From contig JACJYZ010000003.1 in assembly GCA_020635855.1 (NCBI GenBank), positions 558,001-622,000 on the forward strand: a DNA stretch of 64,000 nucleotides. Direction: 5' to 3'. Position 1 is the first letter of the stretch; each line of letters begins with the position of its first letter. The notes beneath the pieces were generated by a model. The model saw only the letters and a list, made by a program, of their open reading frames with translations. It did no database searches and was not told the DNA's origin. Below, piece after piece: positions 50,093-59,521 of the stretch. Made by a program: the position numbers and the translations under genes. The DNA comes from Flavobacteriales bacterium. Lineage in GTDB: Bacteria > Bacteroidota > Bacteroidia > JACJYZ01.

Positions 50093-50797
50093 TCAGAAGT
50101 TGGGTTTCAACAGATACTTCGAGTAGAAACTTGTAATGGCATTTTTGGCTTCTTCTGCGGTATCCACCGTGATGAAGAGGTCGAGGTCTTCCTTGCTGAT
50201 GTTTCTTTCTTCGAGCAGGGTGTTCTTAATCCATGCGATCAATCCTTCCCAGTATTTGCGACCTACGAGAACGATCGGAAACTTACCGATCTTTTCTGTT
50301 TGGATCAGGGTCAGTGCTTCAAACAATTCATCCAGGGTGCCGAAACCGCCGGGCAACACGATGAACCCTTGTGAGTATTTCATGAACATCACCTTGCGTA
50401 CGAAAAAGTAGTCGAAGTTGATGAGCTTATCGTTGTCGATGAAGTCGTTCGGCTTCTGTTCGAAAGGCAGGTCGATGTTCAGGCCGACGGAATTCCCGCC
50501 TCCTTTTTTGGCTCCTTTGTTTGCCGCTTCCATGATGCCCGGGCCACCACCGGAAACAATCCCGTATCCTTCCTGGGTAAGTTGGAAGGCGATGGTTTCA
50601 GCCAGTTGATAATAGGGATGGTCGGGCTGGGTACGTGCGGATCCGAAGATGGTCACGCAGGGACCGATCTGGGTTAGTTTTTCAAATCCTTCAACGAATT
50701 CGGCCATGATCTTGAAGATCTGCCATGAATCCGCAATCTTAACTTCATTCCAATTCTTATGGGCAAAAGCTTTTCTGATTTTATCGTCACTCATCAT
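50093..50797 (-). CDS. LOG-family (TIGR00730) Rossmann-fold protein
   Basis: A 234-residue protein of the lysine decarboxylase-like LOG family. The motif PGGFGTLDELFEALTLIQT (about 145-163) and SGGGPGIMEAANKGAKKGGG (about 74-93) form the nucleotide-phosphoribosyl site. Members cleave nucleoside 5'-monophosphates to base and ribose-5-phosphate; plant ones make cytokinins, the bacterial role is mostly nucleotide salvage. Lies 44 bases after uvrA and ends in the bidirectional terminator. Confidence 0.9.
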   Translation of the reverse strand: MMSDDKIRKAFAHKNWNEVKIADSWQIFKIMAEFVEGFEKLTQIGPCVTIFGSARTQPDHPYYQLAETIAFQLTQEGYGIVSGGGPGIMEAANKGAKKGGGNSVGLNIDLPFEQKPNDFIDNDKLINFDYFFVRKVMFMKYSQGFIVLPGGFGTLDELFEALTLIQTEKIGKFPIVLVGRKYWEGLIAWIKNTLLEERNISKEDLDLFITVDTAEEAKNAITSFYSKYLLKPNF

Positions 50798-50841
50798 CTG
50801 AATTATTTGATCACCTCGTTCGGTGAAGTGTAGGGGAGTCT

Positions 50842-53667
50842 TTAACGGACGAGGTAGGCATTTAGTTCCTTTGCCAGGAATCCTGCCGTGAGGCTGCGGT
50901 CGTGATTCGCCAGTTTTTCGGGTGTTCCCATGAAGAGTATTTCCCCTCCTTCATGACCACCTTCCGGGCCTAAATCAATCACATAATCGGCGGTTTTGAT
51001 CACATCCATGTTGTGTTCGATCACCACCACCGTATTGCCTTTGCCAACCAGTTTGTTCAGTGCTTCCAGGAGGATACGGATGTCTTCGAAATGTAAACCG
51101 GTGGTTGGTTCATCCAACAGATAAATGGTATTCCCTGTGTCTTTTCTCGACAGTTCTGCGGCCAATTTGATGCGTTGTGCTTCGCCGCCGGACAGGGTGG
51201 TGGAGGGTTGCCCGAGTTTGACATAGCCCAGTCCGACTTCCTGCAGTGCAGCAATTTTTTGCGTGATGGATGGGATGTTGGAGAAGAATTCCAGTGCGTG
51301 TTCGATGGTCATTTCCAACACGTCGCTGATGTTCTTCCCTTTATAGCGCACCTCCAGGGTTTCTTTCATGTAGCGTTTGCCCTGGCACTTGTCGCACAGC
51401 ACGTACACATCCGGGAGGAGGTTCATTTCAATGGTGGAAACACCGGCGCCCATGCATTGTTCACAACGTCCACCTTTCACGTTGAAAGAGAAACGGCCCA
51501 CCTTGTAGCCCCGGATACGGGCTTCCGGCAGGGATGCGAACAAATTGCGGATATCAGTAAAGACACCGGTGTATGTAGCGGGGTTGGAACGTGGCGTACG
51601 GCCAATGGGGGCCTGGTCCACATCAATAACTTTGTCAACGAACTCGAGTCCTTCCAATGCCTTGAATGGCAGCGTATCGGCATGTACACGGTAGAAATGC
51701 CTGTGCAAGGCCGGGTACAGGGTTTGGTTGATCAAAGACGATTTGCCGCTTCCCGAAACACCGGTCACACAACACAGGGTGCCGAGGGGGATCTCCAGGT
51801 TGGCATCCTTCAGGTTGTTGCCTGTTGCTCCGAGCAGTTTCAGTTTGTTTCCGTTGCCTTCTCTTCGTATGGCGGGGATAGGAATTTGCTTGTTTCCCCG
51901 GAGGTAATCCGCAGTGAGTGTATGGCTTTTTATAAAGGCATCGGGCGGTCCTTCTCCGACAATCTTCCCGCCGTGTTCACCGGCGTGAGGCCCGATGTCT
52001 ACCACGTGGTCGGCAGCAAGGATCATGTCTTTGTCGTGTTCCACCACCAGAACGGAATTACCGATGTCACGCAGTTCCTTCAGGGATTCAATGAGTTTTT
52101 CATTGTCTCGTTGGTGCAATCCGATGCTGGGTTCGTCAAGGATATACAACACACCGGTCAGTTGCGCCCCGATCTGTGAAGCCAGCCGGATGCGTTGCGC
52201 TTCACCGCCGGATAAACTTCTGGCGCTTCGATCCAGTGAGAGGTAGTTGAGTCCGAGGTCGGTCAGGTATCCCAATCGTTTACGGATCTCAACCAACACT
52301 TCCTTGGCGATGGTGAGTTGTTTGCCGGTCAGTCTGTTTTCCACATCCTGGCTCCACTTATGCAGGTCTGATACCGGCAGGCGTGCCAGGTCAGCGATGT
52401 TTTTCCCGTCGACGAAAAAATACCTGGATTCTTTTTTGAGGCGGGTGCCTTCACATTGCGGGCAAGGGAATTTGCTCATGAACGACTGCGCCCATTTCTT
52501 CAGGGCTTCCGTGGATGCATCTTCGTACTGATTTTTAATAAATGAAGCGATGCCATCAAAATACATTTGATATCTCCGGCCGGTGGTTCCTGAGTCGGCC
52601 ACCTGGAAAGTTTCTTCCGAACCATGCAGGATGATGTTCATGGCTTCTTCCGGGATTTTGGAAATGGGTGTATCGAGGGTGAAGTCGTACTTTTTTCCAA
52701 TGGCCGTGAGTTGCCGCAACAACCAGTCGTGCTTTTTTTCCCGCAAAGGCAGGATGCCTCCTTTGAGGATACTCAGGTGCCCGGGCCCGATCACCTTGGC
52801 CGGATCCAGTTCATAGATCACGCCAAGTCCGTTGCAGTGATTGCATGCTCCGTAGGGTGAATTGAATGAAAAGGAATTGGGGGCGGGTTCATCATATGAA
52901 ATGCCTGTGGTGGGGCACATCAGGTGGTGACTGAAATGACGGGATTTACCGGTAGCGGTTTCATATACCATCATGGTGCCTTTGCCATGCCGGAAGGCTG
53001 CCTGAATGGCTTCTTTGGTACGGGATTTTGATTTGCCCGAAACAGTCAGCTGGTCCATGACCATTTCAATGTCGTGGGTTTTGTAGCGGTCCACAGACAT
53101 GCGCGGTTTCAGGTCGCACAATTCGCCGTCTACCATCACGCGCAGGTAACCTTGTTTTCGGATCTGTTCGAAGAGCTCGCGGTAATGTCCTTTTCTTCCT
53201 TTCACAACCGGTGCGAGCAAAAGAATTTCCTTGCCGTTGTATAATTCTGTGACCAGGTTGAGGATCTGATCATGGGTGTAGCGTACCATTTTTTCCCCGG
53301 ATTCGTAGGAGATGGCTTCACCTGCCCTGGCAAAGAGCAGCCGCAGGAAATCATAGATTTCGGTAACGGTACCCACGGTGGATCGTGGGTTACGGGAAAT
53401 GGTTTTTTGTTCAATGGAGATCACGGGGCTCAGTCCCTGGATCTGGTCCACATCCGGTTTTTCCAGGTTGCCGAGGAACTGCCTGGCATATGCCGAGAAG
53501 GTCTCGATATAGCGTCTTTGGCCCTCGGCGTATATGGTATCAAAAGCCAGGGATGATTTGCCGGATCCGCTCAGACCGGTGATCACCACCAGTTTTTTTC
53601 TGGGGATGACAAGGTCGATGTTTTTCAGGTTGTGGACCCTTGCGCCAAGAATTTCCAGATGTTCCAT
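50842..53667 (-). CDS. uvrA: Excinuclease ABC subunit UvrA
   Basis: A full-length UvrA (941 residues) that finds bulky DNA lesions for nucleotide excision repair. Two ABC ATPase modules with Walker A GLSGSGKSSLAFDT and GVSGSGKSSLINQT, signatures LSGGEAQRIRLASQ and LSGGEAQRIKLAAE, and zinc-finger cysteines in ACNHCNGLG and CEQCMGAG/CDKCQGKR. The ATG at 53667 is used, two bases after the transglycosylase stop. Unusual neighbours: it sits in the run of polysaccharide genes. Confidence 0.98.
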   Translation of the reverse strand: MEHLEILGARVHNLKNIDLVIPRKKLVVITGLSGSGKSSLAFDTIYAEGQRRYIETFSAYARQFLGNLEKPDVDQIQGLSPVISIEQKTISRNPRSTVGTVTEIYDFLRLLFARAGEAISYESGEKMVRYTHDQILNLVTELYNGKEILLLAPVVKGRKGHYRELFEQIRKQGYLRVMVDGELCDLKPRMSVDRYKTHDIEMVMDQLTVSGKSKSRTKEAIQAAFRHGKGTMMVYETATGKSRHFSHHLMCPTTGISYDEPAPNSFSFNSPYGACNHCNGLGVIYELDPAKVIGPGHLSILKGGILPLREKKHDWLLRQLTAIGKKYDFTLDTPISKIPEEAMNIILHGSEETFQVADSGTTGRRYQMYFDGIASFIKNQYEDASTEALKKWAQSFMSKFPCPQCEGTRLKKESRYFFVDGKNIADLARLPVSDLHKWSQDVENRLTGKQLTIAKEVLVEIRKRLGYLTDLGLNYLSLDRSARSLSGGEAQRIRLASQIGAQLTGVLYILDEPSIGLHQRDNEKLIESLKELRDIGNSVLVVEHDKDMILAADHVVDIGPHAGEHGGKIVGEGPPDAFIKSHTLTADYLRGNKQIPIPAIRREGNGNKLKLLGATGNNLKDANLEIPLGTLCCVTGVSGSGKSSLINQTLYPALHRHFYRVHADTLPFKALEGLEFVDKVIDVDQAPIGRTPRSNPATYTGVFTDIRNLFASLPEARIRGYKVGRFSFNVKGGRCEQCMGAGVSTIEMNLLPDVYVLCDKCQGKRYMKETLEVRYKGKNISDVLEMTIEHALEFFSNIPSITQKIAALQEVGLGYVKLGQPSTTLSGGEAQRIKLAAELSRKDTGNTIYLLDEPTTGLHFEDIRILLEALNKLVGKGNTVVVIEHNMDVIKTADYVIDLGPEGGHEGGEILFMGTPEKLANHDRSLTAGFLAKELNAYLVR

Positions 53668-53669
53668 TT

Positions 53670-54668
53670 TCAATGCAATGAGTCAGCGAATTCCGGCAGA
53701 AAGAAAGGCTTGTTGATCGACAGTTTCTCCGGTAAGTCGAAGTAGAAAGTTTCCTTTTTGGGATTGGTGAAGGAACTGTTCTTGAGCCAGGGATTCAGGA
53801 GCTTCAACGTTTTGTATTTGATGCCGTGCAGTTTGGCAAATGCGGGCAGGCTTGCAATGGAGCTGTCCACTGCTACCTTGCGGATAGGGACGGGTGGGTA
53901 CAGGTCTTCCTGCCGGATCATGTATCCGTATTGTTCCGGGGCATTGTGAATTTCTCTCAGGGCCAGCATCCGGAACAGGTAACGGGAAGTTTCATCGTTC
54001 AGGTACAGGTCGTAGTAGTTGCTGCATGACTGAAGTTCGATCTGGTTCTGGATACCTTGCATGCCTCGGTTGTAGGAGGCTGCCGCCAATGTCCAAGATC
54101 CGAACTTGTCGTGAGCTTGTTTCAGGTAAATGCAGGCTGCATGGGTGGCTTTTTCAAGGTGGTAGCGTTCATCGATGTTGTCGTTCACCTGCATGCCGTA
54201 ATCAGGTGCTGTGTTTTCCAGGAATTGCCAGAAACCTGCGGCACCCATGGGAGAAACCTGGTATCGGAAACTGCTTTCCACCCAAGCCAGGTATTTGAAG
54301 TCGTCGGGTACGCCTTCTTCCTTCAGGATGGGTTCGATGATCGGAAAGTACCGGTTGGCCATTTTCAATCCGAGCATGGTGCTGGACTGCCAGAACGTGT
54401 TCACGATGAACTCCCGTTCCAGGCGTTCCTTTACATTGAAATCATCCAATGGAACAGGCTCTCCGGCAAACGTGAGTTTCTGGGGTATTTCCGGAGGATA
54501 TACCTTGTAGGTGGCATGAAATTCTTCGGCAAATGCTTTCTGTTCTTTTACCTGGTCCCTGGAGAAAATGAACAGGCGCGACGCTTCCAGCGAAATCACA
54601 ACCAACGCCAGTATGACAATCCAATTTCTAGTTTTCAATGTTTGTTCCCGTCTCTTTTTTCTTTCCAT
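53670..54668 (-). CDS. Membrane-anchored lytic transglycosylase (SLT/MltD type)
   Basis: A 332-residue protein with one N-terminal membrane helix (about 15-35) and a goose-type lysozyme/SLT domain: catalytic Glu in YLAWVESSFRYQVSPMGAAGFWQF (about residue 140) and the ANYNRGxxxI-like AAASYNRGMQGI. It cuts peptidoglycan between MurNAc and GlcNAc, which may open space for export. The C-terminal part (about 275-332) looks LysM-like (LPAFAKLHGIKYKTLKLLNPWL). The ATG at 54668 overlaps the end of the WecA-like gene by 41 bases; a TTG at 54686 is the alternative. Confidence 0.9.
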   Translation of the reverse strand: MERKKRREQTLKTRNWIVILALVVISLEASRLFIFSRDQVKEQKAFAEEFHATYKVYPPEIPQKLTFAGEPVPLDDFNVKERLEREFIVNTFWQSSTMLGLKMANRYFPIIEPILKEEGVPDDFKYLAWVESSFRYQVSPMGAAGFWQFLENTAPDYGMQVNDNIDERYHLEKATHAACIYLKQAHDKFGSWTLAAASYNRGMQGIQNQIELQSCSNYYDLYLNDETSRYLFRMLALREIHNAPEQYGYMIRQEDLYPPVPIRKVAVDSSIASLPAFAKLHGIKYKTLKLLNPWLKNSSFTNPKKETFYFDLPEKLSINKPFFLPEFADSLH

Positions 54669-55728
54669 CTGCCGACCTGCGAACAATCAGGAACAGCGTG
54701 AGAAATACAACTGCCATGTACCCGGATAGCAACAGGCAGGTGGTCATTGTCCAGGCCAGTTGACCTGAAACCACCAGCAGCACTAAAGTTAACGAAACAA
54801 TTGAAATCGTCCAAAACACAACGGCGACTTGCCGGTCGCTGAAGCCCAGGTAAACGAGGTGATGTGTGGTATGGTCGCGGCCTCCGATAAAGGGAGATTG
54901 TTTCCTGGCAAGCCGGTTGACAATCACGGTGAAGGTATCTGTCAGAGGCAAAAGGAAGACCAGTGCGGTTAGAACAAGGCGCATCGAAACAGGGCTTGAT
55001 TCTGCCTTGTAGTTCCAGAAGAATAGGATGCCTACGGCGGCAAGCAGCAATCCGAGGAACTGGCTGCCCGTGTCGCCCATGTACATGCGTGAAGGGTGCC
55101 AGTTATAATACAGGAATCCCGTGAGGGCTGAAAGGGTACCCAGCAGGATCATGGTATAGAAATGATCTTCTCTTTTCAGGATCAGCAACAGCAACAGGGT
55201 GGTGGTCAGAATCGAAAATGAAACGATTGTGGTGATGGCATCCATGTTGTCAAGCATGTTGATGGAGTTCATGATGCCTACCACCCATAGAACGGTCAGG
55301 AGGGTGTTCAATATGTGCAGGTCAAACAACCGGATGGAAATTCCCGTCCAACTAAGCAGGAAGCCGCATGCTATTTGTACGCCGAGTTTAAGCAGGGGGC
55401 GGGTATTGTAGGCGTCATCGGCGAGCCCCATCAGGAAGGCGAGGGTGGTTGCACCCAGCAATCCGAGGAACTCTTTGTTGTGCATCATGCTGTCCTGCCC
55501 GAAAAAGATATTGAAACATGCAATGGAGAGGAGGAAGATGATGAAAAAGGCGATGCCTCCGAAGGCTGGTTTTGACTGGCTGCCCCACCGTATCACGGTT
55601 TCGCTGGTGTTGCGGATACCCAGGTTCCTGGAGAATTTCAGGAACAGCCCGATGATGAGCATGGAAAACACCAGACATCCCAGGGAAAACAGGATATACA
55701 GGAGAATGGCTAAATGGGTGTCTGACAT
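54628..55728 (-). CDS. Undecaprenyl-phosphate sugar-1-phosphate transferase (WecA/MraY family)
   Basis: A 366-residue integral membrane enzyme with about ten helices. The family aspartates are seen in LADDAYNTRP and NMLDNMDAI, then MGDTGSQFLG and the C-terminal loop GGRDHTTHHL. It starts a lipid-linked glycan by moving a sugar phosphate from a UDP-sugar to undecaprenyl phosphate at the inner membrane. In this place, next to wza and wzc, it should initiate the exopolysaccharide; the sugar is not known, GlcNAc being most likely. Ten bases after rfbC. Confidence 0.92.
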   Translation of the reverse strand: MSDTHLAILLYILFSLGCLVFSMLIIGLFLKFSRNLGIRNTSETVIRWGSQSKPAFGGIAFFIIFLLSIACFNIFFGQDSMMHNKEFLGLLGATTLAFLMGLADDAYNTRPLLKLGVQIACGFLLSWTGISIRLFDLHILNTLLTVLWVVGIMNSINMLDNMDAITTIVSFSILTTTLLLLLILKREDHFYTMILLGTLSALTGFLYYNWHPSRMYMGDTGSQFLGLLLAAVGILFFWNYKAESSPVSMRLVLTALVFLLPLTDTFTVIVNRLARKQSPFIGGRDHTTHHLVYLGFSDRQVAVVFWTISIVSLTLVLLVVSGQLAWTMTTCLLLSGYMAVVFLTLFLIVRRSADGKKKETGTNIEN

Positions 55729-55738
55729 ATGCCGGTAA

Positions 55739-56293
55739 TCAGCAGTGCTTGAGTTCCTGGGTGAAAGCTTCCAGCGAAATACCTTTGGTGTCTTTTTCCG
55801 ACAGAATGGGATCTGGGAAAGGCCACTGGATACCCATTCCGGGATCGTTCCAGGCCAGGGTTACTTCGGATGGTTTATGGTACGTATTGGAGCATTTATA
55901 CAGAAAGTAAGTGTGGTCTTCAAGGGTTTGGAAACCGTGAGCGAACCCTTCGGGTATCATCAGGAATTTTCCGCTGCCGCCTTCGATTTCCAGGCCGAAG
56001 TGTTTGCCGAATGTGGTTGAATCCGGCCTGAGGTCAACTGCAACATCCATCACTTTTCCCTTTAATACGGTAATAAGTTTGGCCTGTGCATGCGGATCTT
56101 TTTGAAGGTGCATGCCACGCAATGTTCCTTTGCCTGCTGAATAAGACAGGTTATCTTGCCGGAATTGCAGGGTAACACCACCGGATGTGAATGTATCGGC
56201 GTTGTATGTCTCGGTGAAAAACCCCCTGTCATCTCCGAAAACCGGCATTTCAATAATCAGCAGATCCTGAATCGGTGTTTCCAGTATTTTCAT
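55739..56293 (-). CDS. rfbC: dTDP-4-dehydrorhamnose 3,5-epimerase
   Basis: A 184-residue RmlC cupin that epimerises C3 and C5 on the way to dTDP-L-rhamnose. Landmarks: LLIIEMPVFGDDRGFFTETYN, RQDNLSYSAGKGTLRGMHLQKDPHAQAKL with the catalytic His, VMDVAVDLR and IPEGFAHGFQTL. The other rml genes (A, B, D) are not in the window, so dTDP-rhamnose would have to be finished elsewhere. Three bases after wzc. Confidence 0.96.
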   Translation of the reverse strand: MKILETPIQDLLIIEMPVFGDDRGFFTETYNADTFTSGGVTLQFRQDNLSYSAGKGTLRGMHLQKDPHAQAKLITVLKGKVMDVAVDLRPDSTTFGKHFGLEIEGGSGKFLMIPEGFAHGFQTLEDHTYFLYKCSNTYHKPSEVTLAWNDPGMGIQWPFPDPILSEKDTKGISLEAFTQELKHC

Positions 56294-56296
56294 GGA

Positions 56297-58714
56297 TCAT
56301 GGTCTTTTGTGTTTTCCGAAGAGCCTTTTTATGAATGAACGCTTCCGTTTTCTGCCGTCTTTATCTTCATCATAATACCCGGATCCGTACCCGTATCCGT
56401 ACCCGTAATTGTTTCCATAGCCATATCCATAGCCATATCCGTGCTGGCGCGTATTGACGCCGTTCAGGATAACAGACAGTTTTCGGATGTTGTTCTCATC
56501 GATCAGTTTGTTTACGTTCTGAAGGAAGTTCCGTTTGGAGAAATTCGCCTTGAGAATGTAAATGGGATAATCGGCTTTCTGGATGTTTGTTAAACCGTCG
56601 GTAACGATTCCCACGGGAGGGTTATCGATCAGAATCACGTCGTAGCTTTGTTTCAGTTGAACAATTATATCATCCAGGCGCGGACTGATGATCAACTCCG
56701 AGGGGTTAGGGGGAATAGGTCCGGCCGTGATGAAGTCGAGGTTTTCAAGGCTGCTATGGCGTATGCAGTTTCCGATTTCATCCTTTCCTATCAACAGGGT
56801 GCTCATGCCTTTGTCGTTCACCGTATTGAAACCGAGGTGGATTTTTGGTTTTCTGAGGTCAAGATCCAGGATGATCACTTTCTTTCCTGCATAGGCGAGA
56901 ATGCCACCCAGGTTGATGGTGATGAAAGTTTTTCCTTCTCCGGAAATGGTGGAGGTGACAGCGATCGACTTGGGTCCCGGTTCATTAGAGATAAACTGCA
57001 AGTTGGTTCTTGCGGTTCGGAATGCTTCGGAGATCAGTGATTTCGGTTTCTTGTCGACCAGCAACTGTGAAACCGGGATCTTTTCACTGTGTTTAGGAAT
57101 CACGCCCAGCAGGGCGGCTTTGGTGTACTTGGCAACTTCCGCCACCGATGTGATTTCATTATAGGTCAGGTAGCTGAAGATGATGATTGCGATGCCCAAT
57201 GCAAGGCTTGCCAGAATGGAGCCCATAATGATCAGCGGCCGGTTGGGCGAAATGGGGGAAGAAGGAATACTCGCTTCAGCCAGAATGGTGTAGTTGGAAA
57301 CATAGCCTGCCCTGGAAATTTGGTATTCGGCTTTCTTTTCCAGCAATAAGGTATAGAATTTCTCATCGGTATTGAACTGTCGCTGCAACTGTTCAAGCTT
57401 GATTTCTTTGGAGGGGGTATTGTAAAAGACGCTTTCAATTTCCTTGATCTTACCGCCGATGGATTCTGTTTTGATGTTCAGACGCTGGCGTATCGAAAGA
57501 ATGGTTTGTATCAGCAGGTTTTTCTGTACATCAATCTGATATTCGATGGACCTGATGCCTTCGTTGTTCGGTTTTACAGAATACAATGCTTCCTCCCGGT
57601 CAAGCAGGAGTTTGTGCAGGCGGTCTACCATCTGTGTTACGGTGGGACCGAATGATGCGCCGGCGATCAACGGAATGACATTGTACACGTTCTTCGTGTT
57701 GATCGAATCCTTGATGGCCTTTTCGAGTTCGGTGATCATGCTGACCTCCAGGTCTGCTTTCATCTTTTCTTCTTCAAGGGAGTTCAGCCTGTCCATGTAC
57801 TTGATGGAAAGGTCTTCCACATCTCTGATCTTATTTTCATTTTTGAACGACCGCAGGATCTTTTCGGTGCTTTGCAAACGGGTGTATACCGTGTCCATTT
57901 GTTCTTCAATGAACCGAAGTACATTGGTGGCACTTTGTGCGGTTTTCTCAAGGTTGTATTCCGTGAATTTCCGTGCCATGGCATTGGCAATGGTTGCCGC
58001 CTTTGTGCGGTTGTAATCTTTCACCAGAATGCTGACCGTATTCGCTGCTTCGTTTTCAGGTGCGATGGTGATTTCATGTGCATACAGTTCGGCCAGTTTA
58101 TCCGGGTTATGCATGATGAAGAACAGGGTGTTGTTCTCCTGCATATTTCTGAACCCCTGCAAATCGGTGATTGATACAATCATTGAACCCAGGGACGTAA
58201 CCGATTCAGCACCCACCCGAATGGTATCGCGTATATCTCCTGTTAATGTGCCATGTAACAGCACCAGGGTGGAAGGTTCATCGGTAGGGTATACATATAC
58301 CGGAACATCCCTTGCTTCATTCAATATGTTTTTGGTGGTGACCCGGATAGGGGAATTCATGTATTGGTCTGCAACCAGTACATCTCCCTTTGTGAAGTAT
58401 TCCACTTCCAGTCCGAGATTCTTCAGTACTGACTGGCGGAATACTTCGGAGCGAAGCAGCTCCACTTCTTCTGCAACATTATCCAGTTCATTGAAGCTTT
58501 GAACATTCAGCACCCTGCTGGCTTCATTGGTTTTGTTGATCAGAACCACACTATTGGCCTGATACAGGGGGCGCTTGAAATGCAGGTAGGTATAGGATAT
58601 GGCCAAGGATACCGCCAGAAAAGCAAATAACCAAATGATTTTCCTCTTCGCGATGAACAGGAAAAGCCCAAGGTCAAATTCCTCGTTGAAAACCGGGATT
58701 TTGATATCGGACAT
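56297..58714 (-). CDS. Polysaccharide co-polymerase and tyrosine autokinase (Wzc-like)
   Basis: An 805-residue BY-kinase/Wzc protein. Two membrane helices (about 29-49 and 500-522) enclose a large Wzz-like periplasmic domain with coiled coils; the cytoplasmic kinase domain has a modified Walker A TISGEGKTFITINLG (about 600-614) and Walker B-like VIILDLDLRKPKI. The C-terminal tail is a striking tyrosine cluster of ten Tyr in YG repeats (coding DNA 56373-56440) that should be autophosphorylated and controls chain length in the family. Works with the Wza pore made from the gene before it, 7 bases away. Confidence 0.94.
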   Translation of the reverse strand: MSDIKIPVFNEEFDLGLFLFIAKRKIIWLFAFLAVSLAISYTYLHFKRPLYQANSVVLINKTNEASRVLNVQSFNELDNVAEEVELLRSEVFRQSVLKNLGLEVEYFTKGDVLVADQYMNSPIRVTTKNILNEARDVPVYVYPTDEPSTLVLLHGTLTGDIRDTIRVGAESVTSLGSMIVSITDLQGFRNMQENNTLFFIMHNPDKLAELYAHEITIAPENEAANTVSILVKDYNRTKAATIANAMARKFTEYNLEKTAQSATNVLRFIEEQMDTVYTRLQSTEKILRSFKNENKIRDVEDLSIKYMDRLNSLEEEKMKADLEVSMITELEKAIKDSINTKNVYNVIPLIAGASFGPTVTQMVDRLHKLLLDREEALYSVKPNNEGIRSIEYQIDVQKNLLIQTILSIRQRLNIKTESIGGKIKEIESVFYNTPSKEIKLEQLQRQFNTDEKFYTLLLEKKAEYQISRAGYVSNYTILAEASIPSSPISPNRPLIIMGSILASLALGIAIIIFSYLTYNEITSVAEVAKYTKAALLGVIPKHSEKIPVSQLLVDKKPKSLISEAFRTARTNLQFISNEPGPKSIAVTSTISGEGKTFITINLGGILAYAGKKVIILDLDLRKPKIHLGFNTVNDKGMSTLLIGKDEIGNCIRHSSLENLDFITAGPIPPNPSELIISPRLDDIIVQLKQSYDVILIDNPPVGIVTDGLTNIQKADYPIYILKANFSKRNFLQNVNKLIDENNIRKLSVILNGVNTRQHGYGYGYGYGNNYGYGYGYGSGYYDEDKDGRKRKRSFIKRLFGKHKRP
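56373..56440 (-). repeat. Tandem GGA-TAT/TAC-type codon repeat in wzc
   Basis: Alternating Gly and Tyr codons give a 6- to 12-base period on the minus strand, in two blocks (one with TAT, one with TAC) broken by Asn-Asn. Slippage here would change the number of Tyr in the autokinase tail. Confidence 0.8.
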
Positions 58715-58721
58715 GGCGCGG

Positions 58722-59480
58722 TTACCTGGTAAAGATGCTGTAGATCAAAAGTGTACTTGTAATCAAGCCGATAATGGGTGTGAGCTCAGCCAGTATGGAT
58801 TGACTGATTTTCAAGGTTGGATCTACATAAATAATGTCATTGGCCTGTAGCACGATTCCACCATCTTTGGTGCCATCAATCTTGGACAAGTCTACCAGAA
58901 ATACCTGAGGATCGGATGGGTTCCCCCGGATCAGTTTAATCTTATGTGCTTTTCCTCTGGTGGAAATCCCTCCGGCCAATGCCAGTGCTTCCATCAGGGT
59001 GGTATTCTCATTTTCCAAAAGAATTACCCGGGCGTTGCTTCCGTTTCCGGGAAATATTGTCACCCTTCTATTGGTGATCTTGAGTACGACAAAAGGGCTG
59101 TTGTAATATACCGCATACTTATCTTCCAAAAGTTTTTCGGCCTCCCGCAATGTATAACCGCTGAGTTGTGTCCTTCCGAGGATAGGCAACTTAACCGTTC
59201 CATCGTACTCAACCAGGTAAGGGCGGTTACCCATGTTGTCAAATTGCCGCCGGTTCAGGTCGCCCCCTGAAGTGATGTCGATCAGTTTGAATCCGTCATT
59301 CGTATAGATACGAAAATCCAGTTGGTCATTGGGGGCAATCTTGTAAAGGATACCAACGGTATCAGCCGGGGTGGGATCAAACTGGTAATTGGCAGGTGTG
59401 CGCAGCATGAAACTCGGGTTCAACATGCGGCATGAGGTCAGTGAAGTAATGATGCAGAGATAGAGAATCAGTTTCCTCAT
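58722..59480 (-). CDS. Polysaccharide export outer-membrane lipoprotein (Wza-like)
   Basis: A 252-residue lipoprotein (signal peptide MRKLILYLCIITSLTSC, Cys17) with a polysaccharide export (Poly_export) domain ILYKIAPNDQLDFRIYTNDG and SLBB-like units (KLPILGRTQLSGYTLREAEKLLEDKY; ALAGGISTRGKAHKIKLIRG). A C-terminal membrane-like stretch (about 230-250) is short for the amphipathic helix that lines the Wza pore. The ATG at 59480 gives a normal lipobox; an upstream frame to 59516 does not. Confidence 0.93.
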   Translation of the reverse strand: MRKLILYLCIITSLTSCRMLNPSFMLRTPANYQFDPTPADTVGILYKIAPNDQLDFRIYTNDGFKLIDITSGGDLNRRQFDNMGNRPYLVEYDGTVKLPILGRTQLSGYTLREAEKLLEDKYAVYYNSPFVVLKITNRRVTIFPGNGSNARVILLENENTTLMEALALAGGISTRGKAHKIKLIRGNPSDPQVFLVDLSKIDGTKDGGIVLQANDIIYVDPTLKISQSILAELTPIIGLITSTLLIYSIFTR

Positions 59481-59504
59481 CAGGTCGTGGTTGGACATTA
59501 TCGA

Positions 59505-59521
59505 CAAAAGTATCAAAATTA
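59505..59521 (-). promoter_or_regulatory. Two -7 boxes ahead of wza
   Basis: On the minus strand TACTTTTG (59512-59505) and TAATTTTG (59521-59514), both exact matches, in the short gap before wza. An internal start for the export genes within the longer run. Confidence 0.45.

Noticed and set aside
51175..52179. 334-codon open frame opposite uvrA
   Set aside because: uvrA is full length and canonical; the antisense frame starts and ends inside it.
56373..56440. Short repeats considered as a CRISPR array
   Set aside because: In-frame Gly-Tyr codons inside wzc with no spacers.
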